From Trinickia sp. Y13 (GTDB taxonomy: Bacteria; Pseudomonadota; Gammaproteobacteria; Burkholderiales; Burkholderiaceae), in contig NZ_JAKWFK010000023.1 of NCBI RefSeq assembly GCF_029522115.1, positions 1-64,000 on the forward strand: a stretch of DNA of 64,000 nt, given 5' to 3'. Made by a program: the position numbers and the translations under genes. The notes below the pieces were generated by a model. That model made no database searches, was not told the DNA's origin, and saw only the letters and a program-made list of their open reading frames with translations. How positions within the stretch are numbered: the stretch's first letter is position 1; each line of letters begins with the position of its first letter. Of the stretch, positions 28,330 through 37,496 are shown piece after piece.

Positions 28330-30204
28330 TCAGTGCGCAGCGCCCTGCGCGTTGGCGGGGGTCGCCGATGCCTGCAAGGTCGCTGCCCCCTTCTTCCCGC
28401 GGAACCAGTAATCGATGATCCAATCTTCGGCTTGATACGAATTGGGCACGACACGCGGGTGACCGATCGTCGTCTTGTAGCCGATGCGGACATCGCGCTC
28501 GTAATACTGCGGCACCACGTAATACTCGTTGATCAGCACCCGGTCGAGCGCACGCGTCGCCGCTTCGAGATCGTCGAGGTTAGTGGCCGCGATGGCCGCG
28601 TGCACGAGTGCATCGACCGCCTTCGAGCGGATGCCCGAGTAGTTCTCCGAACCGATTTGCGATGCCGCTCGGCTACTGAAGCGGCGCTCGAGCTCGATGC
28701 CCGGGATCGTCACCGGCGGATAGATGTACGTGGTCACATCGAACTGAAAGCTGTCGATCCGCTTCTGATACAGCGCGCTATCGATTTCGCGCATATGCGC
28801 ATCGATGCCAAGCGTTTGCAACGCCTGCATATATGGAATCAACAGACGATCGAAACCGGGCTCGTCATCCATGATTTCGAGCCTCATCGGCGTTCCCGCG
28901 GCGTCGCGCAGCGCGCCGTCGCGATAGTGCCAACCGGCCTGGGCCAACAGCTCGCGCGCTTGCCGAAGATTGGCCCGCAACGAGCCCGGCGGCTTCGTGC
29001 TCGGCTGCTGCACCATCGGGCCAAAAACGTCCGGCGGCAACTCGGCGCGAAACGGCTCGAGCAGCTTCAATTCCTTTTCGCTCGGCATGCCCGTGGCGCC
29101 GAATGGGCTGGCGTCCCAGAAGCTGTTGAGCCGCGTGTATTGACCGTAGAACATCATGCGGTTCATCCAGTCGTAGTCGAATGCGAGCGCGAGCGCATGA
29201 CGCACGCGCCGATCCTGGAATTCGGGCTTACGCGTGTTGATCATGAAGCCCTGCATCTGAGCCGGGCCATCGGGAAACGTCTCTTTCTTGAGCAGTCCCG
29301 AATCGAAATTCTTGCCGATGTACTTGCGCGCCCATTGCGTGGCGCTGTATTCGCGGTCGACATCGTCGTTGCCCGCTTTGAACGCCTCGAGCTTCGTGTA
29401 TTGATCGAGGTAGAGCTTGAAGACGATCCGATCGAAATGAAACATGCCGCGACGCGATGGCAAATTCGCGGCCCAGTAGTCCGGGTTGCGCCGATAGACG
29501 ATCTCCTTGTCGTTCTTGCGCGCCTCGACGAGATAGGGACCGCTCGCGATGGGTGGCTCCACGGAGATCTGGTCGAACGGCAAATGGGTTCCGTCCGGCA
29601 GCGCACCCCACTTTGGCGAAAACACGGGGATGTCCCCCCCAATCAGCGGCGCGGCGCGCGAGTTGTCGATGAACTCGAACCGCACGGTCGAGCGGTCCAC
29701 CACTGTCGCACGCTTGATCTCGGAGAACTGCGACGAGATCATCGGCGACGCCTGAGCGCTCTTGAGCGTATCGAACGAATACTTCACGTCGCTTGCGGTG
29801 ATCGGATCGCCGTTCGAGAAGCGCGCCCTCGGATCGATATGGAAAGTGGCCGATAACCCGTCCGGCGCGACTTCCACATCGTCCGCGACGAGCGGATATT
29901 CGGAAGCAAGCTCGTCCCAGCTGCGCTGCATCAGCGTGTCGAACATCAGATTGCGTACGTCCGGTGCGAACAGGCCGCGCACAATGAACGGATTGAGCGA
30001 ATCGTAGCTCTGCGATTGGTCGTAATTCTGAAAATGCAGCGTGCCCGTATTGGGCGCATCGATATCCGCATAATCGAAATGCGTGAAATTCGGCGGATAT
30101 TTTGGATCGCCGAATTGCGCAATGGCCGGCTTGGCCTGGGCGCCGATCGCGCACGCCAGCCCCAACGCCATCGCGAATGCTAGGCGAAAGATGGAAAGTC
30201 TCAT
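28330..30204 (-). CDS. yejA: Periplasmic peptide-binding protein YejA (SBP family 5)
   Basis: Predicted 624 aa with a signal peptide (LAFAMALGLACAIGAQA, cleavage near residue 24). The mature start (FGDPKYPPNFTHFDYADIDA) is highly typical of YejA, and the SBP_bac_5 domain follows (FHIDPRARFSNGDPITASDV, GSLRANLRQARELLAQAGW). It binds oligopeptides or microcin C-like compounds in the periplasm and delivers them to YejBE. A 125-base gap with a strong hairpin separates it from the TPR gene upstream, so it may be an independent transcription unit or be attenuated. Confidence 0.93.
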   Translation of the reverse strand: MRLSIFRLAFAMALGLACAIGAQAKPAIAQFGDPKYPPNFTHFDYADIDAPNTGTLHFQNYDQSQSYDSLNPFIVRGLFAPDVRNLMFDTLMQRSWDELASEYPLVADDVEVAPDGLSATFHIDPRARFSNGDPITASDVKYSFDTLKSAQASPMISSQFSEIKRATVVDRSTVRFEFIDNSRAAPLIGGDIPVFSPKWGALPDGTHLPFDQISVEPPIASGPYLVEARKNDKEIVYRRNPDYWAANLPSRRGMFHFDRIVFKLYLDQYTKLEAFKAGNDDVDREYSATQWARKYIGKNFDSGLLKKETFPDGPAQMQGFMINTRKPEFQDRRVRHALALAFDYDWMNRMMFYGQYTRLNSFWDASPFGATGMPSEKELKLLEPFRAELPPDVFGPMVQQPSTKPPGSLRANLRQARELLAQAGWHYRDGALRDAAGTPMRLEIMDDEPGFDRLLIPYMQALQTLGIDAHMREIDSALYQKRIDSFQFDVTTYIYPPVTIPGIELERRFSSRAASQIGSENYSGIRSKAVDALVHAAIAATNLDDLEAATRALDRVLINEYYVVPQYYERDVRIGYKTTIGHPRVVPNSYQAEDWIIDYWFRGKKGAATLQASATPANAQGAAH

Positions 30205-30283
30205 TCTTTCAGTGCGTTTGGACGCACGCCGGTGCAGCCCGGCGCACGATTCATCGGAGCGATCGAAGGCAATTGAAATGCCA

Positions 30284-30308
30284 TCGCGCGTGATGTCCCC
30301 ACGCGCGA
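30284..30308. other. Perfect 9-base-pair hairpin upstream of yejA
   Basis: TCGCGCGTG (30284-30292) and CACGCGCGA (30300-30308) pair around a 7-base loop. It lies between the TPR gene end and the yejA start. No T-run follows on either strand, so it is not a standard intrinsic terminator. It may stabilise an mRNA end or attenuate read-through into yejABEF. Confidence 0.6.
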
Positions 30309-30329
30309 CGGCTGCCCCCTAGCGCCGCC

Positions 30330-31544
30330 TCACTTCGACGCTACCAGCAACCAAAGCCGCGCCAAATCGCTCGATCCGTCCGTGCCTTTCACGGCGCGGA
30401 AGGCTTGAACGGCGCGGGTCTTTTGTCCGGCGATGTAATACGCCACGCCTAGATGCAACTGCGCTTGATCGGGATGTTGCAGTTTTCCGCCTGCAATCGC
30501 CGAGTCCATCATCGCAATGCCGTCTTTCGCCTGCCCCGCGAAAACGAGGTTCAAGCCCTCGTCGACTGCGGCGGGCGGATCGCCCTTGTCGGCGCCGGCC
30601 GCCGCGCGCTTGGCGGCCAGCGCCTGCAGCCGCTTTTCGCGAGCGACCGTCTTCGGATCGCGGCCCAGCACGCCCGAAGCAAACCCTTGGTCGATCACTT
30701 GCTTGGCTTCCGCGTTGCTGCCGGCAACGAGCGCCAGCTGCGTCATCTCCATGTAATCGTCAGCGCTCGTCAGTGCGTTCGTTGCGCGACGCAAGCGATA
30801 GGTGTCGATATCGAGGCGCGAAGAATAACCGGGCTTGTTCCGAATCGCCGCCAGCAAATCATCCCAGTACGACTGCTTCGGATGGTATGCGACGAGCGCT
30901 TCGAGCGCGCCGCGGTAGGCCGCGTCGTTCTTCGTGCGCTGTGCGCAAGTGCCGAGCAATTGCAATTGCGATTCGTCGGGCGCATGCCCCGCCTTCGTCT
31001 GCGCATCGATGCTCGGTTTGAGCAAGTTCACGACGCTCGCGCAATCGTTCGACAGGTAGTACGACTGCACGAGCATCGTGCGCATCTGCGGGTCACCGCC
31101 ACCCGCCTTCAAGTAGCGCTGAGCGGTCACGATCGCTCGTGGATAGTTGCGCTCCTGAAAATAGATGCCCGCCAACGTCGCCGTCACGCGTTGCTCGTCT
31201 TCGCCTTGCAGCTTGCCGCCATTGAGCAGCGATTCATACGCTTGCGCGGCCAATCCCGTATCGCCCGCCGCAACGGCCGCCGCACCGCGCATTTCCTCGA
31301 CCATGAAGTTCTCATACGGTGTCTTGCCGGGAACGGCAGCAGCCTGCGCGATCTTGGCGAGCGCTTCCTTATACTTGTGCGCCCGGTAGAGCGTTTGCGC
31401 ATCGTTCAAAGGCTTGCCCACCTCGGGGCGCAGCGTGTCTGCCGCGTACGTCGCGGCCGGTGCGGCTGCCAGCGCGAGGAACGCGCCGCAGGCGGCCACG
31501 ATCGCGGCGTGCTTGAACCGTCGTTGAATCGTTCGCATTGCCAC
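30330..31544 (-). CDS. Periplasmic TPR-repeat protein linked to a TonB system
   Basis: Predicted 404 aa with a signal peptide ending near AATYAAD (residue 35). Several TPR-like helical pairs are seen: DAQTLYRAHKYKEALAKIAQ, LAAQAYESLLNGG, QRVTATLAGIYFQERNYPRA, and near the C-terminus LHLGVAYYIAGQKTRAVQAF. Such proteins often accompany TonB-ExbB-ExbD sets in proteobacteria and are thought to assist energised transport; the mechanism is unknown. It begins four bases after the second exbD. Confidence 0.8.
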   Translation of the reverse strand: MAMRTIQRRFKHAAIVAACGAFLALAAAPAATYAADTLRPEVGKPLNDAQTLYRAHKYKEALAKIAQAAAVPGKTPYENFMVEEMRGAAAVAAGDTGLAAQAYESLLNGGKLQGEDEQRVTATLAGIYFQERNYPRAIVTAQRYLKAGGGDPQMRTMLVQSYYLSNDCASVVNLLKPSIDAQTKAGHAPDESQLQLLGTCAQRTKNDAAYRGALEALVAYHPKQSYWDDLLAAIRNKPGYSSRLDIDTYRLRRATNALTSADDYMEMTQLALVAGSNAEAKQVIDQGFASGVLGRDPKTVAREKRLQALAAKRAAAGADKGDPPAAVDEGLNLVFAGQAKDGIAMMDSAIAGGKLQHPDQAQLHLGVAYYIAGQKTRAVQAFRAVKGTDGSSDLARLWLLVASK

Positions 31545-31548
31545 TTCC

Positions 31549-31980
31549 TTATTGCATGTATTGCTCGTTGCCGATCAAACCGATCTTGGTCGCGCCCACC
31601 CGCTGCGCCGCCGCCATCACCGCCGCCACGTCTTTGTAGGGCACGAGCTTGTTCGGCCGCAGGTGGATCTCGTCTTGCACGGGCTCTGCCGCCACTTGCG
31701 CGAGCTTCGATTCGAGCGTGGCCTTGTCCGGGATCGGCGTGCCGTTCCACGTCATCGTGCCGTCGAAGTCGATATCGATCTGCACGATTTGCGGCTGCAC
31801 CGCCGGCGGCGGCGGATTGCCGACCGGCAGATTCATCTTCACGGCGTGCATCTGGATCGGAATCGTGATGATCAACATGATGAGCAGCACGAGCATCACG
31901 TCGATCAGCGGCGTGGTGTTGATGTCGACCATCACTTCCGGTTCGCCGCCGCCACTGCCAGAAGGTACGTTCATTCCCAT
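31549..31980 (-). CDS. exbD: ExbD/TolR-family biopolymer transport protein (second copy)
   Basis: Predicted 143 aa. A cytoplasmic N-terminus rich in Gly/Ser leads to DINTTPLIDVMLVLLIMLII, where the Asp in PLIDVML is the proton-pathway residue of the single membrane helix. A periplasmic domain follows (LRPNKLVPYKDVAAVMAAAQ). It differs from the first exbD in its periplasmic part, so the two likely form mixed or alternative stators with ExbB. Confidence 0.9.
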   Translation of the reverse strand: MGMNVPSGSGGGEPEVMVDINTTPLIDVMLVLLIMLIITIPIQMHAVKMNLPVGNPPPPAVQPQIVQIDIDFDGTMTWNGTPIPDKATLESKLAQVAAEPVQDEIHLRPNKLVPYKDVAAVMAAAQRVGATKIGLIGNEQYMQ

Positions 31981-32007
31981 ATTCGACTCCTTTCCTCTCG
32001 GGGCAAA

Positions 32008-32430
32008 TCAGCCCCCGCGCGCGGGTGGCTCAGTGATGAATGACACCTTCGCGATGCCGGCGCGCTCGCAGTCGGTGATGACTCGGCCGATGAACTCGTA
32101 GCGCGTGTTCTGATCGCCGCGCACGTGGACCTCGGGCTGCGGAGCCATCGCCGATACCGACTTGAGCTTCTCGAGCAGCGTCGGACCATCGACATGCGTC
32201 TCGTTCCAGAAGAAGTCGCCGTCTTTATTGACAGCGATTTCGATGCTCTTGGGCGTCGTCTGCAGCGGATGCACCGTTTCATGGGGCAGCTGCAATGGCA
32301 CCGTATGCGTAACGACCGGGATGGTGATCAAGAAAATGATCAGCAACACGAGCATCACGTCGACGAGCGGCGTGGTGTTGATCGCGGCGATGACTTCGTC
32401 TTCGTCCTCGCCGCCAACGCTCATAGCCAT
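32008..32430 (-). CDS. exbD: ExbD/TolR-family biopolymer transport protein (first copy)
   Basis: Predicted 140 aa. The membrane region reads AINTTPLVDVMLVLLIIFLI with the essential Asp conserved. The periplasmic domain contains EVHVRGDQNTRYEFIGRVIT. The start MAMSVGGEDEDE is acidic. It lies 30 bases after exbB and 27 bases before the second exbD. Confidence 0.9.
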   Translation of the reverse strand: MAMSVGGEDEDEVIAAINTTPLVDVMLVLLIIFLITIPVVTHTVPLQLPHETVHPLQTTPKSIEIAVNKDGDFFWNETHVDGPTLLEKLKSVSAMAPQPEVHVRGDQNTRYEFIGRVITDCERAGIAKVSFITEPPARGG

Positions 32431-32460
32431 GAATGACCTCGCTTATTGTCGGAACAGGGG

Positions 32461-33360
32461 TTACTGCACGAGCGAGGCCGGGCGATTGGCCGCGCGCACC
32501 GCGCGCTTGCCGCCCGCGAGCAAGACCGTGTGCAGTTGTGCGCCGAATGCACGCACGCGTTCCATCACCGACTTGTTGCGACGCACGAGGAAGTTGTAGC
32601 CGAGCACCGCGGGCACGGCCACCGCAAGACCGATCGCCGTCATGATTAGCGCCTCGCCGACGGGCCCCGCGACTTTGTCGATCGACGCTTGGCCTGCAAT
32701 GCCGATAGCCGTCAATGCGTGATAGATGCCCCACACCGTTCCGAAGAGGCCGACGAACGGCGCCGTCGATCCCACCGTGGCGAGGAAGGCGAGGCCGTCT
32801 TGAAGACGATTGGACACGCTCGTGATCGCACGCTCCACCGACACGTCGATCCAAGTATTGCGATCGACCGCTTCGAGCAACGCTTCGTCATGATGCTCGC
32901 CTGCCTCGATCGCCGTCTCCGCGATGAAACGGAACGGCGAGGACTCGTCCAGTTGCTTCGCGCCTTCGGCCAGCGAAGGCGCCGTCCACAGCTGCTCGTC
33001 GGCGGCCTTCGCGCGGCGGTTTGCACGGAACTGCTCGAAGAACTTAGTGATCATGATGTACCAGCTGCCCATCGACATGACGACGAGCAGAATCAGCACG
33101 AAGCGCGCGACGAAGTCGCCGTTCTTCCAGAGGGCGCCGAGGCCGTAGGGGTTGGTTACCGTTTCGGTGGCGGCCGGGGCCGGCGGGGGCGCCGGTTGAT
33201 CGGCTGCGGGAGCTGCGGTCTGCGGGGGCGCTGCGGTGTTGGATGCCGCTGCGGCCGTATCGCTCGCTTGCGCGTAGGCGATGCCCGGCAAGGCGAAATT
33301 GACCGTTGCGACGGCGATCAACGTGGTGCTAGCCAATGCGGCGAGGGAACGCTTCTTCAT
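32461..33360 (-). CDS. exbB: ExbB/TolQ/MotA-family proton channel protein
   Basis: Predicted 299 aa. It has a signal-peptide-like start (ALASTTLIAVATVNFALPG) and an Ala/Pro-rich linker of about 40 residues, then three membrane segments: FVLILLVVMSMGSWYIM, the region AFLATVGSTAPFVGLFGTVW and GEALIMTAIGLAVAVPAVLG. These are the family hallmarks. The extra N-terminal periplasmic extension is typical of ExbB proteins that partner dedicated TonB sets. It forms the energising motor with both ExbD proteins. Confidence 0.92.
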   Translation of the reverse strand: MKKRSLAALASTTLIAVATVNFALPGIAYAQASDTAAAASNTAAPPQTAAPAADQPAPPPAPAATETVTNPYGLGALWKNGDFVARFVLILLVVMSMGSWYIMITKFFEQFRANRRAKAADEQLWTAPSLAEGAKQLDESSPFRFIAETAIEAGEHHDEALLEAVDRNTWIDVSVERAITSVSNRLQDGLAFLATVGSTAPFVGLFGTVWGIYHALTAIGIAGQASIDKVAGPVGEALIMTAIGLAVAVPAVLGYNFLVRRNKSVMERVRAFGAQLHTVLLAGGKRAVRAANRPASLVQ

Positions 33361-33459
33361 AATCTGCTCCAGTTCGGTTCAATCGTTGAACTCGTGAAAC
33401 CTGTTGTACCTGTGTCGCTCGAATGCCGACGTGCATGGTTGCTCGATGCTCGGCCGTGC

Positions 33460-34155
33460 TCAATTGAGGTTGAACGAGAACGGCACTTGCACGCGAACGG
33501 CTTGACCTTGTGCGATGCAATTGAAGCGCTTGACCGCTTTGAATGCAGCGTCGTCGAGGCTGTCGTGATCCGACGATTTGGCCACGCGTTCATTGGTGAC
33601 ATGGCCTTGCGGATCGACCGTGAACTCGATCGTCACATCGCCCGTATCGCCGTTTTCCTGCGCTTCCTTCGGATACGCGATCGATCCGCGGATCTGATCC
33701 GAGTTCGGACACACCACGCCCACCTCCGTATGCACGACGGGCTTGACCGGCGCGGGCGCGGGCGGCGCAACGACAGGGGCCGACTGCACCGGTGTTGCTT
33801 GATGTGTGATCGTCGCTTGCGGCGGCGCCTGCACGGGCACTTCGGGCGGCGGCACGAACGGGGGCGGCGGCGGAGCAAACTTCGGCGGCGGCAGTTGCAC
33901 GGGCGGCAACGGCGGCGGCGGGGGCGGCTTCACCGGCTCGATGATTTTGGTTTCGATCGGATGCGCAATGACGTGCACGACCTTCGTTGCTAGGCCGTTT
34001 AGCAGCGCGTAGACCAGCACGACGTGCAAACAGATGACGATCGCGATACCGCCGAAGCGGCGCGCGGGATTTTGCTGCTTTCGCCCGTACTCGCGCGGGC
34101 GACCTGACCATGCCATCCCGGATGCAGCCCCGGGCGATTGTCCTTCGAGTTTCAT
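33460..34155 (-). CDS. tonB: TonB-family energy transducer
   Basis: Predicted 231 aa. A single N-terminal anchor (GIAIVICLHVVLVYALL) is followed by a proline-rich spacer (PVKPPPPPPLPPVQLPPP and more, about residues 75-130) and a C-terminal TonB domain with RGSIAYPKEAQENGDTGDVT and FTVDPQGHVTNERV. The ATG at 34155 with AAGGTGG upstream was chosen; an upstream in-frame ATG at 34218 is not supported. It links the ExbB-ExbD motor to the receptor encoded just upstream. Confidence 0.92.
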   Translation of the reverse strand: MKLEGQSPGAASGMAWSGRPREYGRKQQNPARRFGGIAIVICLHVVLVYALLNGLATKVVHVIAHPIETKIIEPVKPPPPPPLPPVQLPPPKFAPPPPPFVPPPEVPVQAPPQATITHQATPVQSAPVVAPPAPAPVKPVVHTEVGVVCPNSDQIRGSIAYPKEAQENGDTGDVTIEFTVDPQGHVTNERVAKSSDHDSLDDAAFKAVKRFNCIAQGQAVRVQVPFSFNLN

Positions 34156-34265
34156 AACCACCTTCGATCCTCCCGGCGTGAATCGCCTTGTTCCGTGATT
34201 GCGGCGCTCGTCATGCAACGAACCGCGGGATGAGGCCGATCACAAGGGACTTCTTGCGACTGCTC

Positions 34266-34345
34266 AAAAAAACAGGTCCGCCGCCTTTGCAGGCTTGGCC
34301 TCGCTTTCGAGTCCAAGCGTTGCTCGGGTGCGAAAGCGGCGGACC
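34266..34345 (-). terminator. Strong intrinsic terminator after the TonB-dependent receptor gene
   Basis: On the minus strand GGTCCGCCGC (34345-34336) pairs perfectly over 10 bases with GCGGCGGACC (34284-34275). An inner CTTGG/CCAAG hairpin lies in the loop, and TGTTTTTTT follows (34274-34266). It lies between the receptor stop and the tonB start, so receptor transcription is largely separated from the tonB-exbB-exbD-exbD-TPR operon. Confidence 0.8.
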
Positions 34346-34372
34346 GACCAGCTATCTCGAGATGCCTTTTTG

Positions 34373-37135
34373 TTAGAACTTATAGGTCGCGCCGATCTGC
34401 GCGAAACGACCGATGTAGGTATAGATCGATTGGTCGTAGCCGTTCAGGTCGAGCGTGCCTTCCGCGAAGATTGGATCGTACGGAGGCGTGCGATTGAAGA
34501 TGTTGTCGATGCCGCCATAGATCGTCCAATGCTTGAAGCCCGTGTACGAGACCATCAGATTGAACTGGCTGTACGAGCCAACCTTGGCCGGCGCGGGTGC
34601 CGCCAACAAGTTTTGCGCGTACGGGCCCGTGAACTGCCAGGTCAGCGCGGCATCGAACTTGTGATACGTCCAATCCAACGTCGTGTTTCCGCGCCAGCGC
34701 GGGAAGCTGCCGCCGAACGGTTGCGTGAGCGTGTAGTTGTTGCCCGCGCCGTCCACCGGGGCGCGTCCCGGCGAGCCGAGCTTGAATTGATTCACGTACG
34801 CCCAATCGCCCGACAGCGTGAACGTACCAAGATGCGTCGGTACTGCTTGACGGAACGTGCCCTCGAAACCGTTGGTGTCGAGATAGCCCAGGTTCTGATA
34901 CGGAATGAACTTGTAAAGGATCGCACCCGTGGTCGGATCCGTGACGATTTGCGACGGGCGGCCTTGACCGATCACGTTATCGACGCGAATCTTGTACCAC
35001 TCGAAACCGATGTCGGTCGTACGCGTGGGCGAAGCTTGGAAACCGATATTCAGATTGCGGGTGCGTTCGGGCGACAGATTAGGGTTGCCCACCGTAATCG
35101 ACGTGTAGTTCAGGCCGGTATTGGGGTCGACTTGAATCCCCATGGTTTGCGACCGGCTGTCCTCGACGAACGTCGGCGCGCGGAAACCACGGTTGTACGA
35201 TGCGTACATCGTCAGCGCTTGAACCGGTTGATAACGCAACGCGAAGCGCGGCGAGAACGCCCCGCCGACGTCGCTGTAGTGGTCGTAGCGGCCCGATTGG
35301 CTGAACGTCAGGTTGCGGATGATAGGCACGTCGATCTGATAGTAGGCGGCGCCAACGTTACGCTGGCCTTGCACCGTCTGCAGGTTCGGATTAAGCACTT
35401 CGCCGCTCGAGAACTCCGAACCCGGCATGAGCGAAACGCTCTGATGCGTGAACTGTGCGCCGAAGCCCACGCCCACGTCACCCGTTGGCAGGTGGAACAG
35501 ATTTGGCGTCGAGATCGTCGCATCGATCGTATCGAGCTTCGAAATGCCGAGGTTGCCGGCGTTCTGATACAAGCCATTGAGCCCGTTGGGCGTGGCCGAG
35601 GGATTGGCGAAGTTGAACGTGCCGTTCTGATAAATGTTGTTCAGCGCGGCGACGTTCAACTGGTTCGTATACGTGTTCGAGACGACGCTTTGCGAGTGGC
35701 TGACCGAAGTGGCCCAATCCCAATCGCCGTACGGCAGCGTGAACGAACCCTTCACACCCGTCGAGGCGCGCCAGTAAGTGGCATCCGTTTTTTCAGCGTT
35801 CGTATTCGGGAACGAATACGTGAGCGCCGTCGGTACGCCAAACGGGTTGTACGGATTGCTGGCGGGCACCACCGTGTTGAACGGGGCGAGCTGTTGCGTC
35901 TGCGGGTTCCAATAGAGGGGCGGGTTCTGCGGATTGCCCACCGTATTGCCCCAGATGCCGTCATTGGTCGTCGTTTGATTGCGGCTCACGAGGAAGTCCG
36001 CGAATGCCGTGGTCTTATCGTCGACCTTGAAGTCCGCGTGGAGCTTGGCGTTCAGACGCTGCGTCTGCGGCAGGATCGACATGCCGCTGGCGGTGTTGAT
36101 GCCGCACAGCGTGCCTGCCATTCCGGGCGTCAACGAGTTGGTGGCAGCGGGATGAACCGAGCCGCCGTACGCGCACGAACTCAACGCATGTGCACTGCCG
36201 TCGGGCATATTCCAGAAAGACGGCGCGAGAACCGACAAGCCGCCGGGCTTACCCGTCCAATCCTCGCTGCGCGTCGAGTCGCGATCGGCGAGCGTGAAGC
36301 CGCTCGACTGATAAAAGCTTGCTGCCGCAGTGACGTTGAAGCGATCGCTATTCAGATTGCCGAAGCCGGCGAGAATGCCGAACTTGGTGGTGCCATCGCC
36401 GTTACCGGCGTTGATCGCGCTACCGTAGCTGCCATCCAGTTGCACGCCGTGGAAGTTGCGCTTCGTGATAATGTTGACGACGCCGCCGATCGCGTCGGAA
36501 CCGTATTGCGACACCGCGCCCGTCTTGACGATTTCGATGCGCTCGATATCGTTCAGCGGCAGGGTGTTCAAGTCGAAGAACGAATCGACCGTGTTGGAGA
36601 AGGCGGCGAACGGCGCCACACGCTGCCCGTCGACCAACACCAGCGTGTACTTCTCGCTGAGGCCGCGCAGCGCCATACCAGCGGCGCCCGCCGCGAAGTT
36701 ACCGGTTTGGCCTTCGCTCCAACTGTTGGCCGAGTTGGCCGTCGTATTGCGCAAAAAGTCCGCCACCGACGATGCGCCGCTCTGCTCGATTTGCTTGGCG
36801 GTCACCGTTTGGACTTGGTTGAAACCAACTTTGTCGGAGCTTCGAATCAGAGAGCCCGTCACTTCGAAACGCTGCAACTTCTGAACGTTACCCGGCGCCT
36901 TTGCCGCCCCGTTCGCCACCGCGCCTGCCGCCGTGGTCGCCGCAGCGGTGCCCGACGCCGCGGCGCTGGCTGCGGCCGCGTTCGATGCTCCGACCGGCGC
37001 CGCGGCCGTCGAATGCGCGCCCTGTGTCGCGGGCTGGCTTTGAGCAAAAGCGACCGACGTGCCGAGCGCCGCCGTCAATGCCACCTCAGCCCAAACGATG
37101 GTTCGTATGGCCGATCCTAAAGCCGTCAGTTTCAT
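34373..37135 (-). CDS. TonB-dependent outer-membrane receptor
   Basis: Predicted 920 aa. A signal peptide (AEVALTAALGTSVAFAQ) is followed by an Ala-rich linker of about 60 residues and a plug domain (VTAKQIEQSGASSVADFLRN, LRGLSEKYTLVLVDGQRVAP, GSDAIGGVVNIITKR). The rest is a 22-strand-type barrel ending in Phe (FAQIGATYKF). The start ATG at 37135 has GAGAAGGGG upstream. No iron-specific domain (STN) is seen. Next to the Yej peptide importer it may take up a peptide-like compound; that is inference from position. It is probably transcribed alone, ended by the terminator at 34266-34345. Confidence 0.93.
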   Translation of the reverse strand: MKLTALGSAIRTIVWAEVALTAALGTSVAFAQSQPATQGAHSTAAAPVGASNAAAASAAASGTAAATTAAGAVANGAAKAPGNVQKLQRFEVTGSLIRSSDKVGFNQVQTVTAKQIEQSGASSVADFLRNTTANSANSWSEGQTGNFAAGAAGMALRGLSEKYTLVLVDGQRVAPFAAFSNTVDSFFDLNTLPLNDIERIEIVKTGAVSQYGSDAIGGVVNIITKRNFHGVQLDGSYGSAINAGNGDGTTKFGILAGFGNLNSDRFNVTAAASFYQSSGFTLADRDSTRSEDWTGKPGGLSVLAPSFWNMPDGSAHALSSCAYGGSVHPAATNSLTPGMAGTLCGINTASGMSILPQTQRLNAKLHADFKVDDKTTAFADFLVSRNQTTTNDGIWGNTVGNPQNPPLYWNPQTQQLAPFNTVVPASNPYNPFGVPTALTYSFPNTNAEKTDATYWRASTGVKGSFTLPYGDWDWATSVSHSQSVVSNTYTNQLNVAALNNIYQNGTFNFANPSATPNGLNGLYQNAGNLGISKLDTIDATISTPNLFHLPTGDVGVGFGAQFTHQSVSLMPGSEFSSGEVLNPNLQTVQGQRNVGAAYYQIDVPIIRNLTFSQSGRYDHYSDVGGAFSPRFALRYQPVQALTMYASYNRGFRAPTFVEDSRSQTMGIQVDPNTGLNYTSITVGNPNLSPERTRNLNIGFQASPTRTTDIGFEWYKIRVDNVIGQGRPSQIVTDPTTGAILYKFIPYQNLGYLDTNGFEGTFRQAVPTHLGTFTLSGDWAYVNQFKLGSPGRAPVDGAGNNYTLTQPFGGSFPRWRGNTTLDWTYHKFDAALTWQFTGPYAQNLLAAPAPAKVGSYSQFNLMVSYTGFKHWTIYGGIDNIFNRTPPYDPIFAEGTLDLNGYDQSIYTYIGRFAQIGATYKF

Positions 37136-37303
37136 TTTTCCCCTTCTCTCGTCAGTAACGCCAAGTTGTTCTGCGCGAAGGCATGGCTCACCCTCTCGCT
37201 TGCGGCACCCCAGCACCGCCCCTGTTGACTGCCCCGTTCTCGCACTGCGTCATAAATCGTTCAACGGCTATGGCACACGCTCGACTGAAGACGGATGTGC
37301 CGA

Positions 37304-37336
37304 TTCGCTTGGTTAGTAGTCCTAACTGAGCGAATA
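37304..37336. promoter_or_regulatory. Dyad operator candidate 1 upstream of the receptor gene
   Basis: Two concentric inverted repeats share the centre 37320: outer arms ATTCGCT (37304-37310) and AGCGAAT (37330-37336), inner arms GTTAG (37313-37317) and CTAAC (37323-37327). The inner motif with flanks reads TGGTTAGT...TCCTAACTGA and is repeated in site 2. It is a good candidate for a regulator dimer, most simply the adjacent XRE-cupin protein. Confidence 0.6.
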
Positions 37337-37425
37337 TGCATTGCGCCCGCTTACCGGATCTCGGCGTGCAGACGTGCGATCTCGGCCGCAATTGAACGGC
37401 GAGATTCGCTCGGCTTCCATTCCCA

Positions 37426-37458
37426 CATGTTGGTTAGTTAGGATTCCTAACTGACATG
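37426..37458. promoter_or_regulatory. Dyad operator candidate 2 upstream of the receptor gene
   Basis: Outer arms CATGT (37426-37430) and ACATG (37454-37458) and inner arms GTTAG (37433-37437) and CTAAC (37447-37451) share the centre 37442. A perfect 6-1-6 palindrome TTAGGA-T-TCCTAA (37438-37450) overlaps. The TGGTTAGT and TCCTAACTGA flanks match site 1, whose inner arms are closer by four bases. Centres of the two sites are 122 bases apart, which would allow looping. Confidence 0.6.
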
Positions 37459-37496
37459 CGAAGACCGGAGGCCGCAGGAAAACGAACAGCGGCTAA

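Larger units (their letters stand above)
37136..37496. other. Regulatory region between regulator and receptor genes
   Basis: No gene is seen in these 361 bases. It holds two dyad-symmetric sites listed separately (37304-37336 and 37426-37458) and the leader of the receptor gene. Confidence 0.6.

Noticed and set aside
28297-29856. Plus-strand frame of about 500 codons opposite yejA
   Set aside because: Antisense shadow of a well-identified solute-binding protein gene.
34199-37120. Very long open frame on the plus strand (over 900 codons) opposite the receptor gene
   Set aside because: It is antisense to a gene with clear plug and barrel signatures; Arg-rich composition is typical of a GC-driven shadow frame.
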